A DNA stretch of 64,000 bases from Mycolicibacterium phocaicum (GCF_010731115.1 NZ_AP022616.1:1116001-1180000); one strand, 5' to 3'; numbered from the stretch's first letter, positions 43,911 to 53,627 are shown. Notes: generated by a model from the sequence alone, not told the origin. A program made the numbers and translations.

Positions 43911-44231
43911 TCAGATCTGGAAGTACCCGGACCGCGCGCCCTGCTGAATCTCCTGGGCCAGCTCGGCGATGCGCGCTTCCGACGCGCCCCACCAGCGGAC
44001 CAGTTCACGGTGCGTCTCGGCGCCCTCGCGTTCCACGATGATCGACCAACGGACGCCGAACAGCTTGGCCAGCAGCCAGAACGGCCACGCCAGCAGGAAT
44101 GGCAGCACCAGGGCGACGGCGAACCAGTCCAGCAGGAAGAAATCGTCGCCGTCGAGCGCGTCGGAGTACGGCCACCAGCGCCGGCGCACTCGCCACTCCG
44201 TCCCGTCCGGGTCCCGCACCGCAGCAGCCAT
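43911..44231 (-). CDS. Membrane-associated hypothetical protein
   Basis: A 106-residue protein starting at the ATG at 44231. The N-terminus has Gly-Thr-Glu-Trp-Arg-Val-Arg-Arg-Arg-Trp-Trp-Pro, followed by one strong hydrophobic stretch (about residues 36-55) with Phe/Trp/Leu. The rest is charged and includes Val-Glu-Arg-Glu-Gly and Trp-Trp-Gly-Ala-Ser-Glu-Ala. This pattern is common in actinobacterial small proteins of unknown function. It lies between ruvC and a second membrane protein gene. Confidence 0.62.
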   Translation of the reverse strand: MAAAVRDPDGTEWRVRRRWWPYSDALDGDDFFLLDWFAVALVLPFLLAWPFWLLAKLFGVRWSIIVEREGAETHRELVRWWGASEARIAELAQEIQQGARSGYFQI

Positions 44232-44291
44232 CGTGACATCTTGCAGTGCACCGGTGATTTCCGCCGCGCGACACCGACCCGACACGCCTGC

Positions 44292-44738
44292 TCACAGGTA
44301 CCGCGATCCCGGGTGAGCCACCATCAAGACGACAACGATCACCCACAGCAGGTTGAAGATGCCGGTCACCATGCCGAGGGCACGCAATTGCCGGCCGTCG
44401 TCGGGCTCCGCGAGCGCCCGTTGCTGTCGGGGCGCGATCTGCAGCACGAGCAGCCCGCCCGCGGCGGCGGTGAGCACCATCGACACGATGATCCACACCT
44501 CGGTCGAGCGCCCTTGCACCCCCGCGAGCGCGAGGCCGACGACCGGCACCGCGAGCGCCAGCACGCCATAGACGCGCGTGATGCGGTGCAGCACACGCGC
44601 GACGCCGACGCTCCGATCAGCACCCTCGACCGCCCGGGCCACCGGTGCATATCGGGGAAACAGACTGGCAGCCACGGCAACCGGGCCCACGAACAGGATT
44701 CCCGCCAGCACATGGACCGACAACAGAACAGCTTGCAT
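44292..44738 (-). CDS. Four-helix membrane protein (DUF2269-like)
   Basis: A 148-residue integral membrane protein with four hydrophobic helices; the first contains Ser-Val-His-Val-Leu-Ala-Gly-Ile-Leu-Phe-Val-Gly-Pro-Val, reminiscent of DUF2269/CopD-type proteins that carry a His in helix 1. The function is unknown. The start codon lies inside the 27-base hairpin at 44737, whose right-hand arm also carries the GAAGG ribosome site, and the upstream MarR gene ends inside the same hairpin. Translation is therefore probably coupled to MarR translation. Confidence 0.72.
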   Translation of the reverse strand: MQAVLLSVHVLAGILFVGPVAVAASLFPRYAPVARAVEGADRSVGVARVLHRITRVYGVLALAVPVVGLALAGVQGRSTEVWIIVSMVLTAAAGGLLVLQIAPRQQRALAEPDDGRQLRALGMVTGIFNLLWVIVVVLMVAHPGSRYL

Positions 44739-44763
44739 AACCTTCAGCCTAACTGAAGGTTAT
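44737..44763 (-). promoter_or_regulatory. Hairpin sequestering the start of the membrane gene
   Basis: Inverted repeat ATAACCTTCAG (44737-44747) and CTGAAGGTTAT (44753-44763) with a 5-base spacer, perfect over 11 bases. In the minus-strand mRNA it holds the MarR stop codon (44762-44760), the GAAGG ribosome site and the AUG of the next gene (44738). It could act as an RNA switch or as a DNA operator for the adjacent MarR protein. Confidence 0.65.
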
Positions 44764-45179
44764 TGCGAAACGGAGGTGACCCGCCTCATGTACGCGCGTA
44801 GCGCCTCGGTCAGTTCTGGATGTTGCGCCGCGAATTCGGCGTCCAGCTCCGCCACCACGTCGGCGGCGCGGTTCAGCAGCGACTCTCCGGCAGCCGTCAC
44901 GCGCAAGGTGGACGCCGCCCCGGCATGCGCCGTCGCGTCCTCGACCAGGCCTGCCTCGACGAATGCCGCCACGGCAGTATGCGCGCTCTGCACGGTGATA
45001 CGTGACCGCCGGGCGAGTTCACTGAACGAGATTCCGGCGCTACCCCGGATGTGGCCCAGCAGCCCGTACTTGCGCGTCGTCAGCCCGAGGGGTTTGAGGG
45101 CGTCGGCGAACGCGGCATCCCACACCCGGCTGACGGTCAACAGCGCGACGGTCGGGCTGAACGGAGGCGGCTCGGACAT
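44760..45179 (-). CDS. MarR family transcriptional regulator
   Basis: A 139-residue winged-helix regulator. The helix-turn-helix region reads Leu-Gly-His-Ile-Arg-Gly-Ser-Ala-Gly-Ile-Ser-Phe-Ser-Glu-Leu-Ala-Arg-Arg-Ser, followed by a recognition helix and the wing (Ala-Gly-Ala-Ala-Ser-Thr-Leu-Arg-Val-Thr). The ATG at 45179 is chosen because the upstream open frame is yebC shadow. It is probably autoregulated and controls the neighbouring four-helix membrane protein. The overlap of its stop codon with the hairpin at 44737 couples the two. Confidence 0.83.
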   Translation of the reverse strand: MSEPPPFSPTVALLTVSRVWDAAFADALKPLGLTTRKYGLLGHIRGSAGISFSELARRSRITVQSAHTAVAAFVEAGLVEDATAHAGAASTLRVTAAGESLLNRAADVVAELDAEFAAQHPELTEALRAYMRRVTSVSQ

Positions 45180-45204
45180 GCTCGGCAGGCTACCGCCGGA
45201 GCGG

Positions 45205-45960
45205 CTACTCCTCGTCGAGCTGCGCGGCGACGTCGTCCGGGATCTCGACGTTGGTGTAGACGTTCTGCACATCGTCGCTGTCCTCCAGCGCGTCGACGAG
45301 CTTGAACACCTTGCGGGCGCCTTCGAGGTCGACCTCGACGGACACCGACGACTGGAAGCCGGACTCGGCTGAGTCGTAGTCGATGCCGGCGTCCTGCAGC
45401 GCCGTGCGAACCGCGACCAGGTCGGTGGGCTCGCAGATGACCTCGAACGAGTCACCGAGGTCGTTGACCTCTTCGGCACCGGCATCCAGGACGGCCATCA
45501 GCACGTCGTCTTCGGTCTGGCCGTTCTTCTCCAGGGTGATGATGCCCTTGCGCGAGAACAGGTAGGCCACCGAACCCGGGTCGGCCATGTTGCCGCCGTT
45601 GCGGGTCATCGCGACGCGAACCTCGCCCGCGGCCCGGTTGCGGTTGTCGGTCAGACACTCGATGAGCACCGCGACACCGTTGGGGCCGTAGCCCTCGTAC
45701 ATGATGGTCTGCCAGTCGGCGCCACCGGCTTCTTCACCGCCGCCACGCTTGCGGGCGCGCTCGATGTTGTCGTTGGGGACCGAGCTCTTCTTGGCCTTCT
45801 GGATGGCGTCGTAGAGGGTCGGGTTACCGCCTGGGTCGCCGCCGCCGACGCGGGCCGCGACCTCGATGTTCTTGATCAGCTTGGCGAACATCTTGCCGCG
45901 CTTGGCGTCGATGACGGCCTTCTTGTGCTTGGTTGTCGCCCACTTGGAATGGCCGCTCAT
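45205..45960 (-). CDS. YebC/PmpR family transcriptional regulator
   Basis: A 251-residue YebC-family protein (Rv2603c-like). It starts [12 protein letters not shown], has [10 protein letters not shown] and [10 protein letters not shown] near residue 90, and the acidic C-terminus. Members act as DNA-binding regulators, or in the case of TACO1-like proteins as translation activators at proline runs. It marks the beginning of the pdxT-tesB-pdxS neighbourhood in M. tuberculosis, but here four genes intervene. Confidence 0.94.
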   Translation of the reverse strand: MSGHSKWATTKHKKAVIDAKRGKMFAKLIKNIEVAARVGGGDPGGNPTLYDAIQKAKKSSVPNDNIERARKRGGGEEAGGADWQTIMYEGYGPNGVAVLIECLTDNRNRAAGEVRVAMTRNGGNMADPGSVAYLFSRKGIITLEKNGQTEDDVLMAVLDAGAEEVNDLGDSFEVICEPTDLVAVRTALQDAGIDYDSAESGFQSSVSVEVDLEGARKVFKLVDALEDSDDVQNVYTNVEIPDDVAAQLDEE

Positions 45961-46063
45961 GCGTGTACGCCCTCTTTCTGATCAAACGTCAGCTGACCAG
46001 TTTACGTGGGCCGGTCACGCGGTCTGCGCAGACGGGACGGCAGCACCGCTTTCACGCGCGCGA

Positions 46064-47788
46064 TCAGTTGCCGTCGAAGCAAACCACCCGTTTCGCCACC
46101 GACTTGACCAGCGATTTACAGGGGAAAGCAGTTCCCGGCCCCATGACCACCGTCAGCTTGCCGTCGGCACCCTTCTGCAAGATCACCGTGCCGGTCTCGA
46201 GTTGGATATCGTCACGCCTGATTTTCGCGACATACCACCCTGACCCGGCTCCGTCGATATCGGTGACGTGGAACAGCGGCCGACCGTTCTTGAATATGCT
46301 CGCCGACTCGGAACGCTTGAGGGCCTGGATGACGTCGTCGTCCGACGGACCACTTAACGCCGATACGACGATGGACAGCGCTGCAATCACCGCGACGCCG
46401 ATAGTCGCCACCAACAGCGTCTTGCCGGTCGTGATCGGTTCGGTTGTCACGCCGGCGGCCGCAGCCCGATTCCAGTCGGCGATCAGTTCGCGGTCATAGC
46501 CCTCCTGCCGGATCCGAACGTCGATGTAGATCAGCGCCTGCAGGACTCGGAAGAACCCGATCATCACACCGAGCACGCCCGCGAAGAGCAGCAGGTCAAC
46601 CCCCGCCAGCAGTGGACTCTCGAACAGATCCGTCAGGATCTGTTCGCCCAACAGCGTGAAGTAGCCCCACAAAACGGCCACCATGCACACGCTCCACAGC
46701 AGATGGATGCCGAGAATGCGCCCGAACGCGGGTTTGAGCAGTTGCACGGATCGTTGGAGCGCCGCTCCGACGCCACGACCTTCGACCACGACGGCGATGG
46801 GCGCCAGGCTGAGGAGCAGACCAAGGCCAAAGTAGATCGGGAACATCACCAGGAACGCCAATACCAATCCGCCCGGTCCGGCGAGGGCGATCATCACCTT
46901 CGGGCTACTCGTCAGAACGAGGTAGAACACGAGCTGAGGGAGAAACAGAATCGCGTAGAACACGAGCGTGAGTCGGCAGACCGCAAACATGCGATGCCGA
47001 GCATGACGGAGCACGTCACGCGACTGGATCGGCAGGCCGCGCACAGCCCGGTCGGTAGCGATGACCGTCAGCGAGATCAGCAGCGCGTCTGTCGGCAGGG
47101 CGATCACCGCGACTACGACGAAGTAGACGAGCCAGATCACCAGCATCCCGGTCATCAGATTGTCCAGGTTGGCGAGGCCACCCGCGCCGACCGACATGGT
47201 CGCCTTCACCACGATGGTGCTGATCGTCGCGCCCGACGCGTAAACGAACAGCACGAAACCGGCCAGGATCGCCACCGGGATACCCAGCAATGCGGGCCAG
47301 TATCGGACCATGATCTTCGCGGTACCGCTGAAGATTTCGGGAATCGCCATGGCGCGCAAAGGGATCAACGGGGTCGGCGCCGTCTGCGCCGGCCCGGCTG
47401 CAACCGTCGAGGCCGTGTGTCGCTGACGCAGGTACACCCCGCTGAGGCCGCACGCCACCGCCAGCAGGACCCAGTTAAGACCCGACGAGACGAACAGCGC
47501 CAACAAGAGAAAGACCGCCGCCGCCATCCATAGCAAGTGCCACGGCTTAATTACCAGACCCGCTCCGGGCGCAGGTCCGGCTACCCCCGGAGCGATTTGC
47601 GGTTGATAGAAACCGGCTCGATGATCAGTTTGCGGAGGCCCGGGCGGCACGCCGAACTGCGCCGGCCCGGCGGGATACGGCGGTCGCGAAGCGGCCGATC
47701 CGTAGTGCGGCGGAGTCGGCCTACGGAAGTCGCCATATGGACCGGCAATGCTGTTCGCCTCATTTTGTCCAGCATCAGAATTCGGCAT
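46064..47788 (-). CDS. Large Pro-rich polytopic membrane protein
   Basis: A 574-residue protein. The first 80 residues are Pro/Gly-rich, then two helices, a loop and a six-helix section (about residues 150-420) that resembles the membrane domain fused to some glycerophosphodiester phosphodiesterases (Gly-Arg-x-Gly-Val-Gly-Ala-Ala-Leu-Gln-Arg-Ser-Val-Gln-Leu-Leu). A final helix leads to an extracytoplasmic domain of about 120 residues with a Cys pair. There is no enzymatic domain, so the function is unknown. It starts at the ATG at 47788; an in-frame GTG at 47794 is possible. Confidence 0.7.
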   Translation of the reverse strand: MPNSDAGQNEANSIAGPYGDFRRPTPPHYGSAASRPPYPAGPAQFGVPPGPPQTDHRAGFYQPQIAPGVAGPAPGAGLVIKPWHLLWMAAAVFLLLALFVSSGLNWVLLAVACGLSGVYLRQRHTASTVAAGPAQTAPTPLIPLRAMAIPEIFSGTAKIMVRYWPALLGIPVAILAGFVLFVYASGATISTIVVKATMSVGAGGLANLDNLMTGMLVIWLVYFVVVAVIALPTDALLISLTVIATDRAVRGLPIQSRDVLRHARHRMFAVCRLTLVFYAILFLPQLVFYLVLTSSPKVMIALAGPGGLVLAFLVMFPIYFGLGLLLSLAPIAVVVEGRGVGAALQRSVQLLKPAFGRILGIHLLWSVCMVAVLWGYFTLLGEQILTDLFESPLLAGVDLLLFAGVLGVMIGFFRVLQALIYIDVRIRQEGYDRELIADWNRAAAAGVTTEPITTGKTLLVATIGVAVIAALSIVVSALSGPSDDDVIQALKRSESASIFKNGRPLFHVTDIDGAGSGWYVAKIRRDDIQLETGTVILQKGADGKLTVVMGPGTAFPCKSLVKSVAKRVVCFDGN

Positions 47789-47958
47789 CGCCACTCCTTC
47801 GACCGAGAGGAATCCGCTGGATTACAGCACAGCACGAATCAGGCATTCCATCGGCCGAACGGACGACATGGACGTCGAGACGGTTCCGTTTCTGCCGCCG
47901 ACGGCCTATTAGCTCATATCACCGGGCTGCGGCTCCGAGAGACTGAGCCGGGCAAAGC

Positions 47959-49884
47959 CTACTTCTTGACCGGCTGCATCAGGTTGTAGACGGTGTCGGA
48001 ACCGACCTTCATGGGCGTGAAGTTGGCACCCACCCAGTCGGCGATGTCGCTGTGCGCGTCGGCGCCCCAGTGCCCCTTGTTATCGGAGACGATGTAGTAC
48101 GCCACCTCGTGGCCCGCCACGTAGGACTGGAACTGCTGCAGCGTCGGTGCCGGGTCACTGCCACCGAAGCCACCGATCGCGATGACGGGCGTGCGGGTGT
48201 CGAGTTCCAGACCGGCGGCCGGCGATGACCGGTCGATCGCGGCGGACCACTTGGTGGTCGTGGCCTTGAGCAGCGCGTTCAACTGGGGGTTCTCGTCACG
48301 CTGACCGAAGCCGCCGTGTCCCTTGTCGTCCTTGTCGGCCGGGCCGACCGACGGTCCGCCGCCGAGGTGCGGCTGCCCGAAGGTCGCGAGCGAGTAGGCC
48401 ACCGATCCCCCGACCGCGCCGAACATCGCCAGGCCCAGGGCCAGCGCCGCCACGCGCTTGCGGTCGAGACGGCGCGACCAGATGAGGCCGGCAGCCCCGA
48501 CGACGGCGGCGGCCAGGATCACCCAGCGGAGCGCGGGCAGCCAGTCGGCGTTGCGGCCGAGGATCACGAAACCCCAAGCGCCACTGGCCAAGAGCACGGC
48601 GGCCAAACCGATCCGGTGGAATCGCGTGTCCCGGCGGCGCCAGAACTCGATGACGAAGATCGCGAACATCGCGGCCATCGCCGGCGCCAGCGCGAGGCAG
48701 TAGTACGGGTGGACGTTGGTCTTCATGAAGCTCAGCACCAGCCCGACACTGACCAGCCAGCCACCGAACAGGATGGCGCCGGCGCGGACCCGGTCGGTGC
48801 GGGGTGCCCGTCCGCGGGAGATCAGCACGAGCACCGTGGCCAGGAGCGCGGCCGGCACCAGCCAGCCGATCTCGTAACCGAACTCGCCGGTGAACAGCCG
48901 GGGCAGGCCCTGCGTCTGATCGCCCATGCCGAAGCCGTGGTGTCCGGCCGTCTTGATCGCCTCGCCGGCGGCGTGGCCGGCGTGTTCACCGGTGAGGGTG
49001 TGCACCGTGGAGGGCTTGTCGGGGTCGGTCCGGCCCATGTGGTTCTTGCCGAGCACCCGGCCAAAGCCGTTGTAGCCCAACACCAGATTCATGAAGCTGT
49101 TGTCGGTCGAACCCGCCATGTACGGCCGCGACGACGCCGGCCACAGGATCGTGAGCACCACGAACCAGCCGGCGGAGATCAGCATCGCGACAAACGCGCC
49201 GAGCAGGTGCCACAGCCGGGTGCGCAGCACGACGGGCGCGGCGACGAGGTACGTCAGGCCGAGGGCCGGCATCACCATCAGGCCCTCGAGCATCTTGGCC
49301 AGGAACGCGAAACCCAGTGCGACGCCGGCCAGGGCCATCCACTTGGCGCCCTTTTCCTTCAGGGCCCGGACCGTGAAGTACGCCGCCAGCGTCATCAGCA
49401 GCACCATGGCCGCGTCGGGATTGTTGAAGCGGAACATCATGGCCGACACCGGAGTCAGCGCGAGCACGGCGCCGGCGAGCAGGCCGGCGGCCGGACCACT
49501 GATCCGTCGTACCGCGGCGTAGAGCAGCCAGACCGCGCCGACGGCCATCAATGCCTCGGGGATCAACATGCTCGCGCTGCTGAAGCCGAAAATCTGCCCG
49601 GACAGCGCCATCACCCACTGCGACAGCGGCGGTTTGTCGACAGTGATGACGTTGTTCGGGTCGATGGACCCGAACAGCAGCGCCTCCCAGTTGCGCGAGC
49701 CGGCCCACACCGCGGCGGCGTAGAACTGGTTGCCCATGCCGTTGACGGTGATGTTCCACAGGTAGCCGGCGGCCGTGACGACCAGCAGCGCGGCAAGTGC
49801 CGCGCGCTCGCGGGTCTTGGTGGGCGCCGTGGTCTCCGGCTCGGCCGTCGGGGCGTCCAGGACGGCGGCGGATGTCGTAGTCAC
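47959..49884 (-). CDS. Glycosyltransferase family 39-like membrane protein
   Basis: A 641-residue integral membrane protein with about 11-13 helices, similar to the ArnT/PMT_2 fold that transfers sugars from lipid-phosphate donors to lipids, polysaccharides or proteins. The first loop holds the acidic segment Ser-Ile-Asp-Pro-Asn-Asn-Val-Ile-Thr-Val-Asp-Lys-Pro-Pro-Leu. A C-terminal periplasmic domain begins near residue 500. The GTG at 49884 is chosen because the frame further upstream belongs to an antisense overlap with the lipase gene. The acceptor is unknown. Confidence 0.83.
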   Translation of the reverse strand: MTTTSAAVLDAPTAEPETTAPTKTRERAALAALLVVTAAGYLWNITVNGMGNQFYAAAVWAGSRNWEALLFGSIDPNNVITVDKPPLSQWVMALSGQIFGFSSASMLIPEALMAVGAVWLLYAAVRRISGPAAGLLAGAVLALTPVSAMMFRFNNPDAAMVLLMTLAAYFTVRALKEKGAKWMALAGVALGFAFLAKMLEGLMVMPALGLTYLVAAPVVLRTRLWHLLGAFVAMLISAGWFVVLTILWPASSRPYMAGSTDNSFMNLVLGYNGFGRVLGKNHMGRTDPDKPSTVHTLTGEHAGHAAGEAIKTAGHHGFGMGDQTQGLPRLFTGEFGYEIGWLVPAALLATVLVLISRGRAPRTDRVRAGAILFGGWLVSVGLVLSFMKTNVHPYYCLALAPAMAAMFAIFVIEFWRRRDTRFHRIGLAAVLLASGAWGFVILGRNADWLPALRWVILAAAVVGAAGLIWSRRLDRKRVAALALGLAMFGAVGGSVAYSLATFGQPHLGGGPSVGPADKDDKGHGGFGQRDENPQLNALLKATTTKWSAAIDRSSPAAGLELDTRTPVIAIGGFGGSDPAPTLQQFQSYVAGHEVAYYIVSDNKGHWGADAHSDIADWVGANFTPMKVGSDTVYNLMQPVKK

Positions 49885-50022
49885 CCGACCATTAAGGCAG
49901 CTCCAGCTATGGCCGAGCTGTGAAGTCGGCGAGCCGCCGCTATGACGTGACGGTGCGATGAAACTGCTCACAGTCAGCGGATTCACAGGAGGCAATCCAG
50001 TGAACAGTCGTACACTCAAGTC

Positions 50023-51228
50023 ATGGACGAACCCCTCGCCAGCGAAGCCGCCGCCCTCACCGAGCTCGGCCTCAACGAGCTGGGCACCGCCGTAGACGGC
50101 ATCCACAAGGTGCAGCGCGCCATCTCCGAGCGGGTGTTCCGGCTGGTGGGGTTCGGAGTCGGCCCGGCGGCCAAACCCGTGAAGGTCGTCTACGACGCCA
50201 TCACCGACGGCGTCTGCTCCACCATCAGTCATGTCGCGGCGACGGCCGCGCCCATCGCCGGCAAGGCGGTACACGACCAGACCGCCGGCAAGCTGTCAGA
50301 CCAGGCCGGCGGCGCGCGCGTGCTCGCGGTGCTGCAGGGATTGATCGGCGACAAGCTCCACGAGCAGGGTTCGGTACTGGCGACCACGATGTCGGTGCGC
50401 GTCGACAGCCGGCCGGTGGACCTCGACACCGACAGCCTGCGCGCCGCCTACCCGGCCGCGACGGGTGACGTCGTGGTGTTCGTCCACGGCCTGATCGAGA
50501 CCGAGGCCTTCTGGGCGCTCGGGAAACGGCCGACGTACGGCCAGCGACTCGGCGCCGACATCGGCATCACCGGCGTCGAGATCCGCTACAACACCGGCCT
50601 GCACATCTCCGACAACGGCGTGCTGCTCTCCGAACTGCTGGACCGATTGGTATCCGCCTGGCCGGTGCCGGTCACGTCGATCTCGCTGGTCGGCCATTCG
50701 ATGGGCGGACTGGTGATCCGATCGGCCTGCGCGGTGCCCGGCGGTGCGTGGCTGGACCGGGTGCGCGCCGTCGTCTCGCTGGGCACCCCGCACACCGGCG
50801 CCCCGCTGGAGAAGGTCGTGCACTACGGATCGGCTGCGCTCAGCGCACTGCCCGAGACCCGCCCGTTCGGCAGCCTGCTGCGACGGCGCAGCACCGGAAT
50901 CCGCGATCTGCGGTTCGGCTCGCTCGACGAACGTGACTGGCGTGACCGCGAACCGGATGCCTTGCGCGCGGCGCCGCCGATCGACGTGCCGCTGCTCGGC
51001 GGGGTCTCGTACTACTGCGTCACCGCGACCATCGCCCGTACCCCGGCCAACCCGATCGGCTGGGTGCTGGGCGACGGGCTGGTGCAGGTGCGCAGCGCGC
51101 AGGGCCGAAGCCGCAAGCGCGACATGGGTTTCGAGCGCGACAATCGCCTGCACCTGCCGGAGGCGCACCACTTCACGCTGCTCAACGACGAACGGATCTA
51201 CGAGCGCCTGAGGGTCTGGTTGGCATAG
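50023..51228 (+). CDS. Alpha/beta hydrolase, lipase-like
   Basis: A 401-residue protein. Residues 1-120 are a helical cap-like region, followed by an alpha/beta hydrolase fold: Val-Val-Val-Phe-Val-His-Gly-Leu near residue 148, nucleophile elbow Gly-His-Ser-Met-Gly-Gly near residue 224 and a C-terminal Glu-Ala-His-His-Phe-Thr-Leu-Leu holding the catalytic His. It resembles PGAP1-like/triacylglycerol-lipase-type esterases. No signal peptide is evident. It begins 138 bases after the divergent glycosyltransferase start. Confidence 0.82.
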   Translation: MDEPLASEAAALTELGLNELGTAVDGIHKVQRAISERVFRLVGFGVGPAAKPVKVVYDAITDGVCSTISHVAATAAPIAGKAVHDQTAGKLSDQAGGARVLAVLQGLIGDKLHEQGSVLATTMSVRVDSRPVDLDTDSLRAAYPAATGDVVVFVHGLIETEAFWALGKRPTYGQRLGADIGITGVEIRYNTGLHISDNGVLLSELLDRLVSAWPVPVTSISLVGHSMGGLVIRSACAVPGGAWLDRVRAVVSLGTPHTGAPLEKVVHYGSAALSALPETRPFGSLLRRRSTGIRDLRFGSLDERDWRDREPDALRAAPPIDVPLLGGVSYYCVTATIARTPANPIGWVLGDGLVQVRSAQGRSRKRDMGFERDNRLHLPEAHHFTLLNDERIYERLRVWLA

Positions 51229-51387
51229 TTAGCTGCGGTGGTTGCCGTCACTCTCTCGGCGGCGTCGACCGAACGTATGAATTTCACCGCTTTTGTGCCG
51301 AATGGCAAACCAATCTGCACCACAAGCAGCTGGACTACATGCTATTACTGTGCAATCCAGTTAACTGTGCGCGAGCACCGAGAGTGA

Positions 51388-52170
51388 GTGAGCCGTCCCA
51401 TGCTTCGTCGAGTTGTCGAAATAGCCGGAGTGACGGTGGCTGCGGGACTGATCTGGCCCGTACTGGCGCCGACAGGCATGGCACACGCCGACCCGGTCGC
51501 CACCGTGAAGGCTCGGACGCAGCGGATGAGCGACGCCAATCTCGGCTCGCACCAGGAAGGTTGGTACAACGTGGGCGACAAGGTGACTCTCGTCTGCTCC
51601 AAGCGCGGGCAGAACGTCAAGGGCTTCTTCAGTTTCAACATCCCCGGCGGCTGGGACAACCTCTGGTACCAGACGTCCGACGGACACTTCGTGGCCGACG
51701 TGGATATCGAAACCGGCACGCTCAACGACGTGACGGGCATCTGCGGCGACAACCGCCAACCGGCACCCGCGGCCGCCCAACCCACCGGCGGGATTTCCAC
51801 CTTCGTCGCAAACACCACCGGACAGCAGATCGGCGACGGCCAGTGCGTCACACTGATCAAGCGGTATCTGAGCGATGTCTACGGCATCGCCGCAGGCTCG
51901 TGGGGCAACGCGATCGACTATCGCAGCGGCGGCCGAGGCGGTAATGAACTCCAGGCGCGCGGGTTCACCTGGAGCAACGACCGGGACTTCAACGACGGTG
52001 ATATCCTTGTGTGGCAACAGGATTCGCGGTTTGCGTATCTGCCGCAAGGGCACATCGCCACGTGGTACAACGGCAAGATATACGACCAGAACTATGCCGG
52101 ACGACTGACCGCCGGTTCCGACCCGTTCTCCGGATACGGCTACCTGGGACGCTGGCGAAAGACCTCATAG
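51388..52170 (+). CDS. Exported CHAP-domain peptidoglycan amidase
   Basis: A 260-residue protein with a signal peptide (basic start, hydrophobic core, Ala-His-Ala cleavage near residue 35). The C-terminal half has the CHAP catalytic pair: Asp-Gly-Gln-Cys-Val-Thr-Leu-Ile-Lys-Arg-Tyr near residue 153 and Gly-His-Ile-Ala-Thr-Trp-Tyr near residue 217. CHAP enzymes cut peptide bonds in peptidoglycan and are common in phage lysins. A middle region near residues 55-110 contains a second pair of Cys. The GTG at 51388 or the ATG at 51400 could be used. It sits directly before pdxT, with no partner. Confidence 0.8.
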   Translation: MSRPMLRRVVEIAGVTVAAGLIWPVLAPTGMAHADPVATVKARTQRMSDANLGSHQEGWYNVGDKVTLVCSKRGQNVKGFFSFNIPGGWDNLWYQTSDGHFVADVDIETGTLNDVTGICGDNRQPAPAAAQPTGGISTFVANTTGQQIGDGQCVTLIKRYLSDVYGIAAGSWGNAIDYRSGGRGGNELQARGFTWSNDRDFNDGDILVWQQDSRFAYLPQGHIATWYNGKIYDQNYAGRLTAGSDPFSGYGYLGRWRKTS

Positions 52171-52188
52171 GTCTCACGCGACCGCACT

Positions 52189-52776
52189 CTACTGGCCGAG
52201 AGAGTCCACGAAGAGTTTGTGGACGCGCCGGTCACCGGTGACCTCGGGGTGGAACGACGTGGCGAGCATGCGGCCCTGACGGACGGCGACAGGATGTCCG
52301 GCCGCGCTGGCCAGCACCTCGACGTCGGGCCCGACGCGCTCGACCCAGGGCGCCCGGATGAACACCGCGTGCACGGGATCGTCGAGGCCGACGAAATCGA
52401 GGTCGTCTTCGAACGAGTCGACCTGACGACCGAAAGCGTTGCGCCGCACCGTCATATCGATCCCGCGTAGCGGCAGGGCCTCCCGGCCCGGCACGCCCGC
52501 GTCGTTGATCTCGGTGGCGAGCAGGATCATGCCGGCGCACGATCCGTAGCACGGCATGCCCGCGGCCAGGCGGTCGCGCAGCGGCTCCAGTAGCTCGAGC
52601 TCGCGCAGCAGATGGCTCATCGCGGTAGATTCACCGCCCGGGATCACCAGGGCGTCAACGGCATTCAGCTCCGTGAGGCGCCGGACCGTCGACACCTCGG
52701 CGCCTGCCTCGCGCAGGGCAGCCAGATGCTCTCGGGTGTCCCCCTGCAACGCGAGGACACCGACGTGCGGGCTCAC
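52189..52776 (-). CDS. pdxT: Pyridoxal 5'-phosphate synthase glutaminase subunit PdxT
   Basis: A 195-residue class I glutamine amidotransferase that supplies ammonia to PdxS for vitamin B6 synthesis. Seen motifs are Leu-Ala-Leu-Gln-Gly-Asp, Gly-Gly-Glu-Ser-Thr-Ala near residue 47, the nucleophile in Gly-Ser-Cys-Ala-Gly-Met near residue 80 and the His-Glu pair in Phe-His-Pro-Glu-Val-Thr. The GTG at 52776 overlaps the tesB stop by four bases. It is convergent with the CHAP gene, 18 bases apart. Confidence 0.95.
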   Translation of the reverse strand: MSPHVGVLALQGDTREHLAALREAGAEVSTVRRLTELNAVDALVIPGGESTAMSHLLRELELLEPLRDRLAAGMPCYGSCAGMILLATEINDAGVPGREALPLRGIDMTVRRNAFGRQVDSFEDDLDFVGLDDPVHAVFIRAPWVERVGPDVEVLASAAGHPVAVRQGRMLATSFHPEVTGDRRVHKLFVDSLGQ

Positions 52777-53618
52777 TCCGCCGGCGGGACGAAGCCGCGG
52801 TTGTAGCGGGTCAGCCCCTCCTGCATCACAGCGGCCACCATCTCGCCGTACTGGTTGAAGATCTTGCCCTGCGTCAGCGCGCGGCCCCCGGTTGCCGACG
52901 GCGACGACTGGTCGTACAACAACCATTCGTCGGCCCGGAACGGCCGCATGAACCACATCGCGTGGTCCAGCGAGGCGATGTTCATATGTTTGCGTACCTC
53001 AAGGTGATTCACCTGCGCCGAGCCCAACAGGGTCAGGTCGCTCATGTAGGCCAGGGCGCAGATGTGCAGGACGTGGTCGTCGGGCAGCGGGTCGCGGTGC
53101 CGGAACCACACCTGCTGCTGCGACGCCTTGCCGGGCACCCGGGCCACCTGGTCGCGCGGCACGATGCGCACGTCCCACTCGGCGAACTGGGCGAAGCCGG
53201 CGTCGTCGAACGCCCCGGCGGACCGGAAGCCCTTCGACAGGTCGGGCGGCGGCGGCACCGGCATCGCGTCCTGGTGCTCGATGCCCGTCTGGTCGGTCTG
53301 GAACGACGCCGACATCGAGAAGATGGTCTCGCCGTGTTGGATGGCGCTCACCCGGCGGGTGCAGAACGACCCACCGTCGCGGATGCGCTCCACCATGTAC
53401 ACCGTCGGTGCGCGGGCGTCACCGGGACGCAGGAAGTACCCGTGCAGCGAGTGCACCTGGTACTTCGGCTCCACGGTGCGCACCGCCGACACCAACGACT
53501 GACCGGCTACGTGGCCACCGAAAGTGCGCTGCAGGAAGCCCGATTCCGGGCTGAAAACACTGCCGCGGTAGATGTTGACCTCGAGTTGCTCGAGATCGAG
53601 TATCTGCTCGATTGCCAC
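52773..53618 (-). CDS. tesB: Acyl-CoA thioesterase II TesB
   Basis: A 281-residue double-hotdog thioesterase: Phe-Gly-Gly-His-Val-Ala-Gly-Gln-Ser near residue 33, [11 protein letters not shown] near residue 56 and C-terminal Ser-Leu-Asp-His-Ala-Met-Trp-Phe with Gly-Arg-Ala-Leu-Thr-Gln-Gly. It hydrolyses acyl-CoAs. Inserted between pdxS and pdxT, the same order as Rv2604c-Rv2606c. Confidence 0.93.
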   Translation of the reverse strand: MAIEQILDLEQLEVNIYRGSVFSPESGFLQRTFGGHVAGQSLVSAVRTVEPKYQVHSLHGYFLRPGDARAPTVYMVERIRDGGSFCTRRVSAIQHGETIFSMSASFQTDQTGIEHQDAMPVPPPPDLSKGFRSAGAFDDAGFAQFAEWDVRIVPRDQVARVPGKASQQQVWFRHRDPLPDDHVLHICALAYMSDLTLLGSAQVNHLEVRKHMNIASLDHAMWFMRPFRADEWLLYDQSSPSATGGRALTQGKIFNQYGEMVAAVMQEGLTRYNRGFVPPAE

Positions 53619-53627
53619 GGGTTGGTG

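Noticed and set aside
47959..50274. Longer start for the GT39 protein, up to 50274
   Set aside because: The extra 130 codons are antisense to the lipase-like gene and lack transmembrane character; the GTG at 49884 gives the usual N-terminus.
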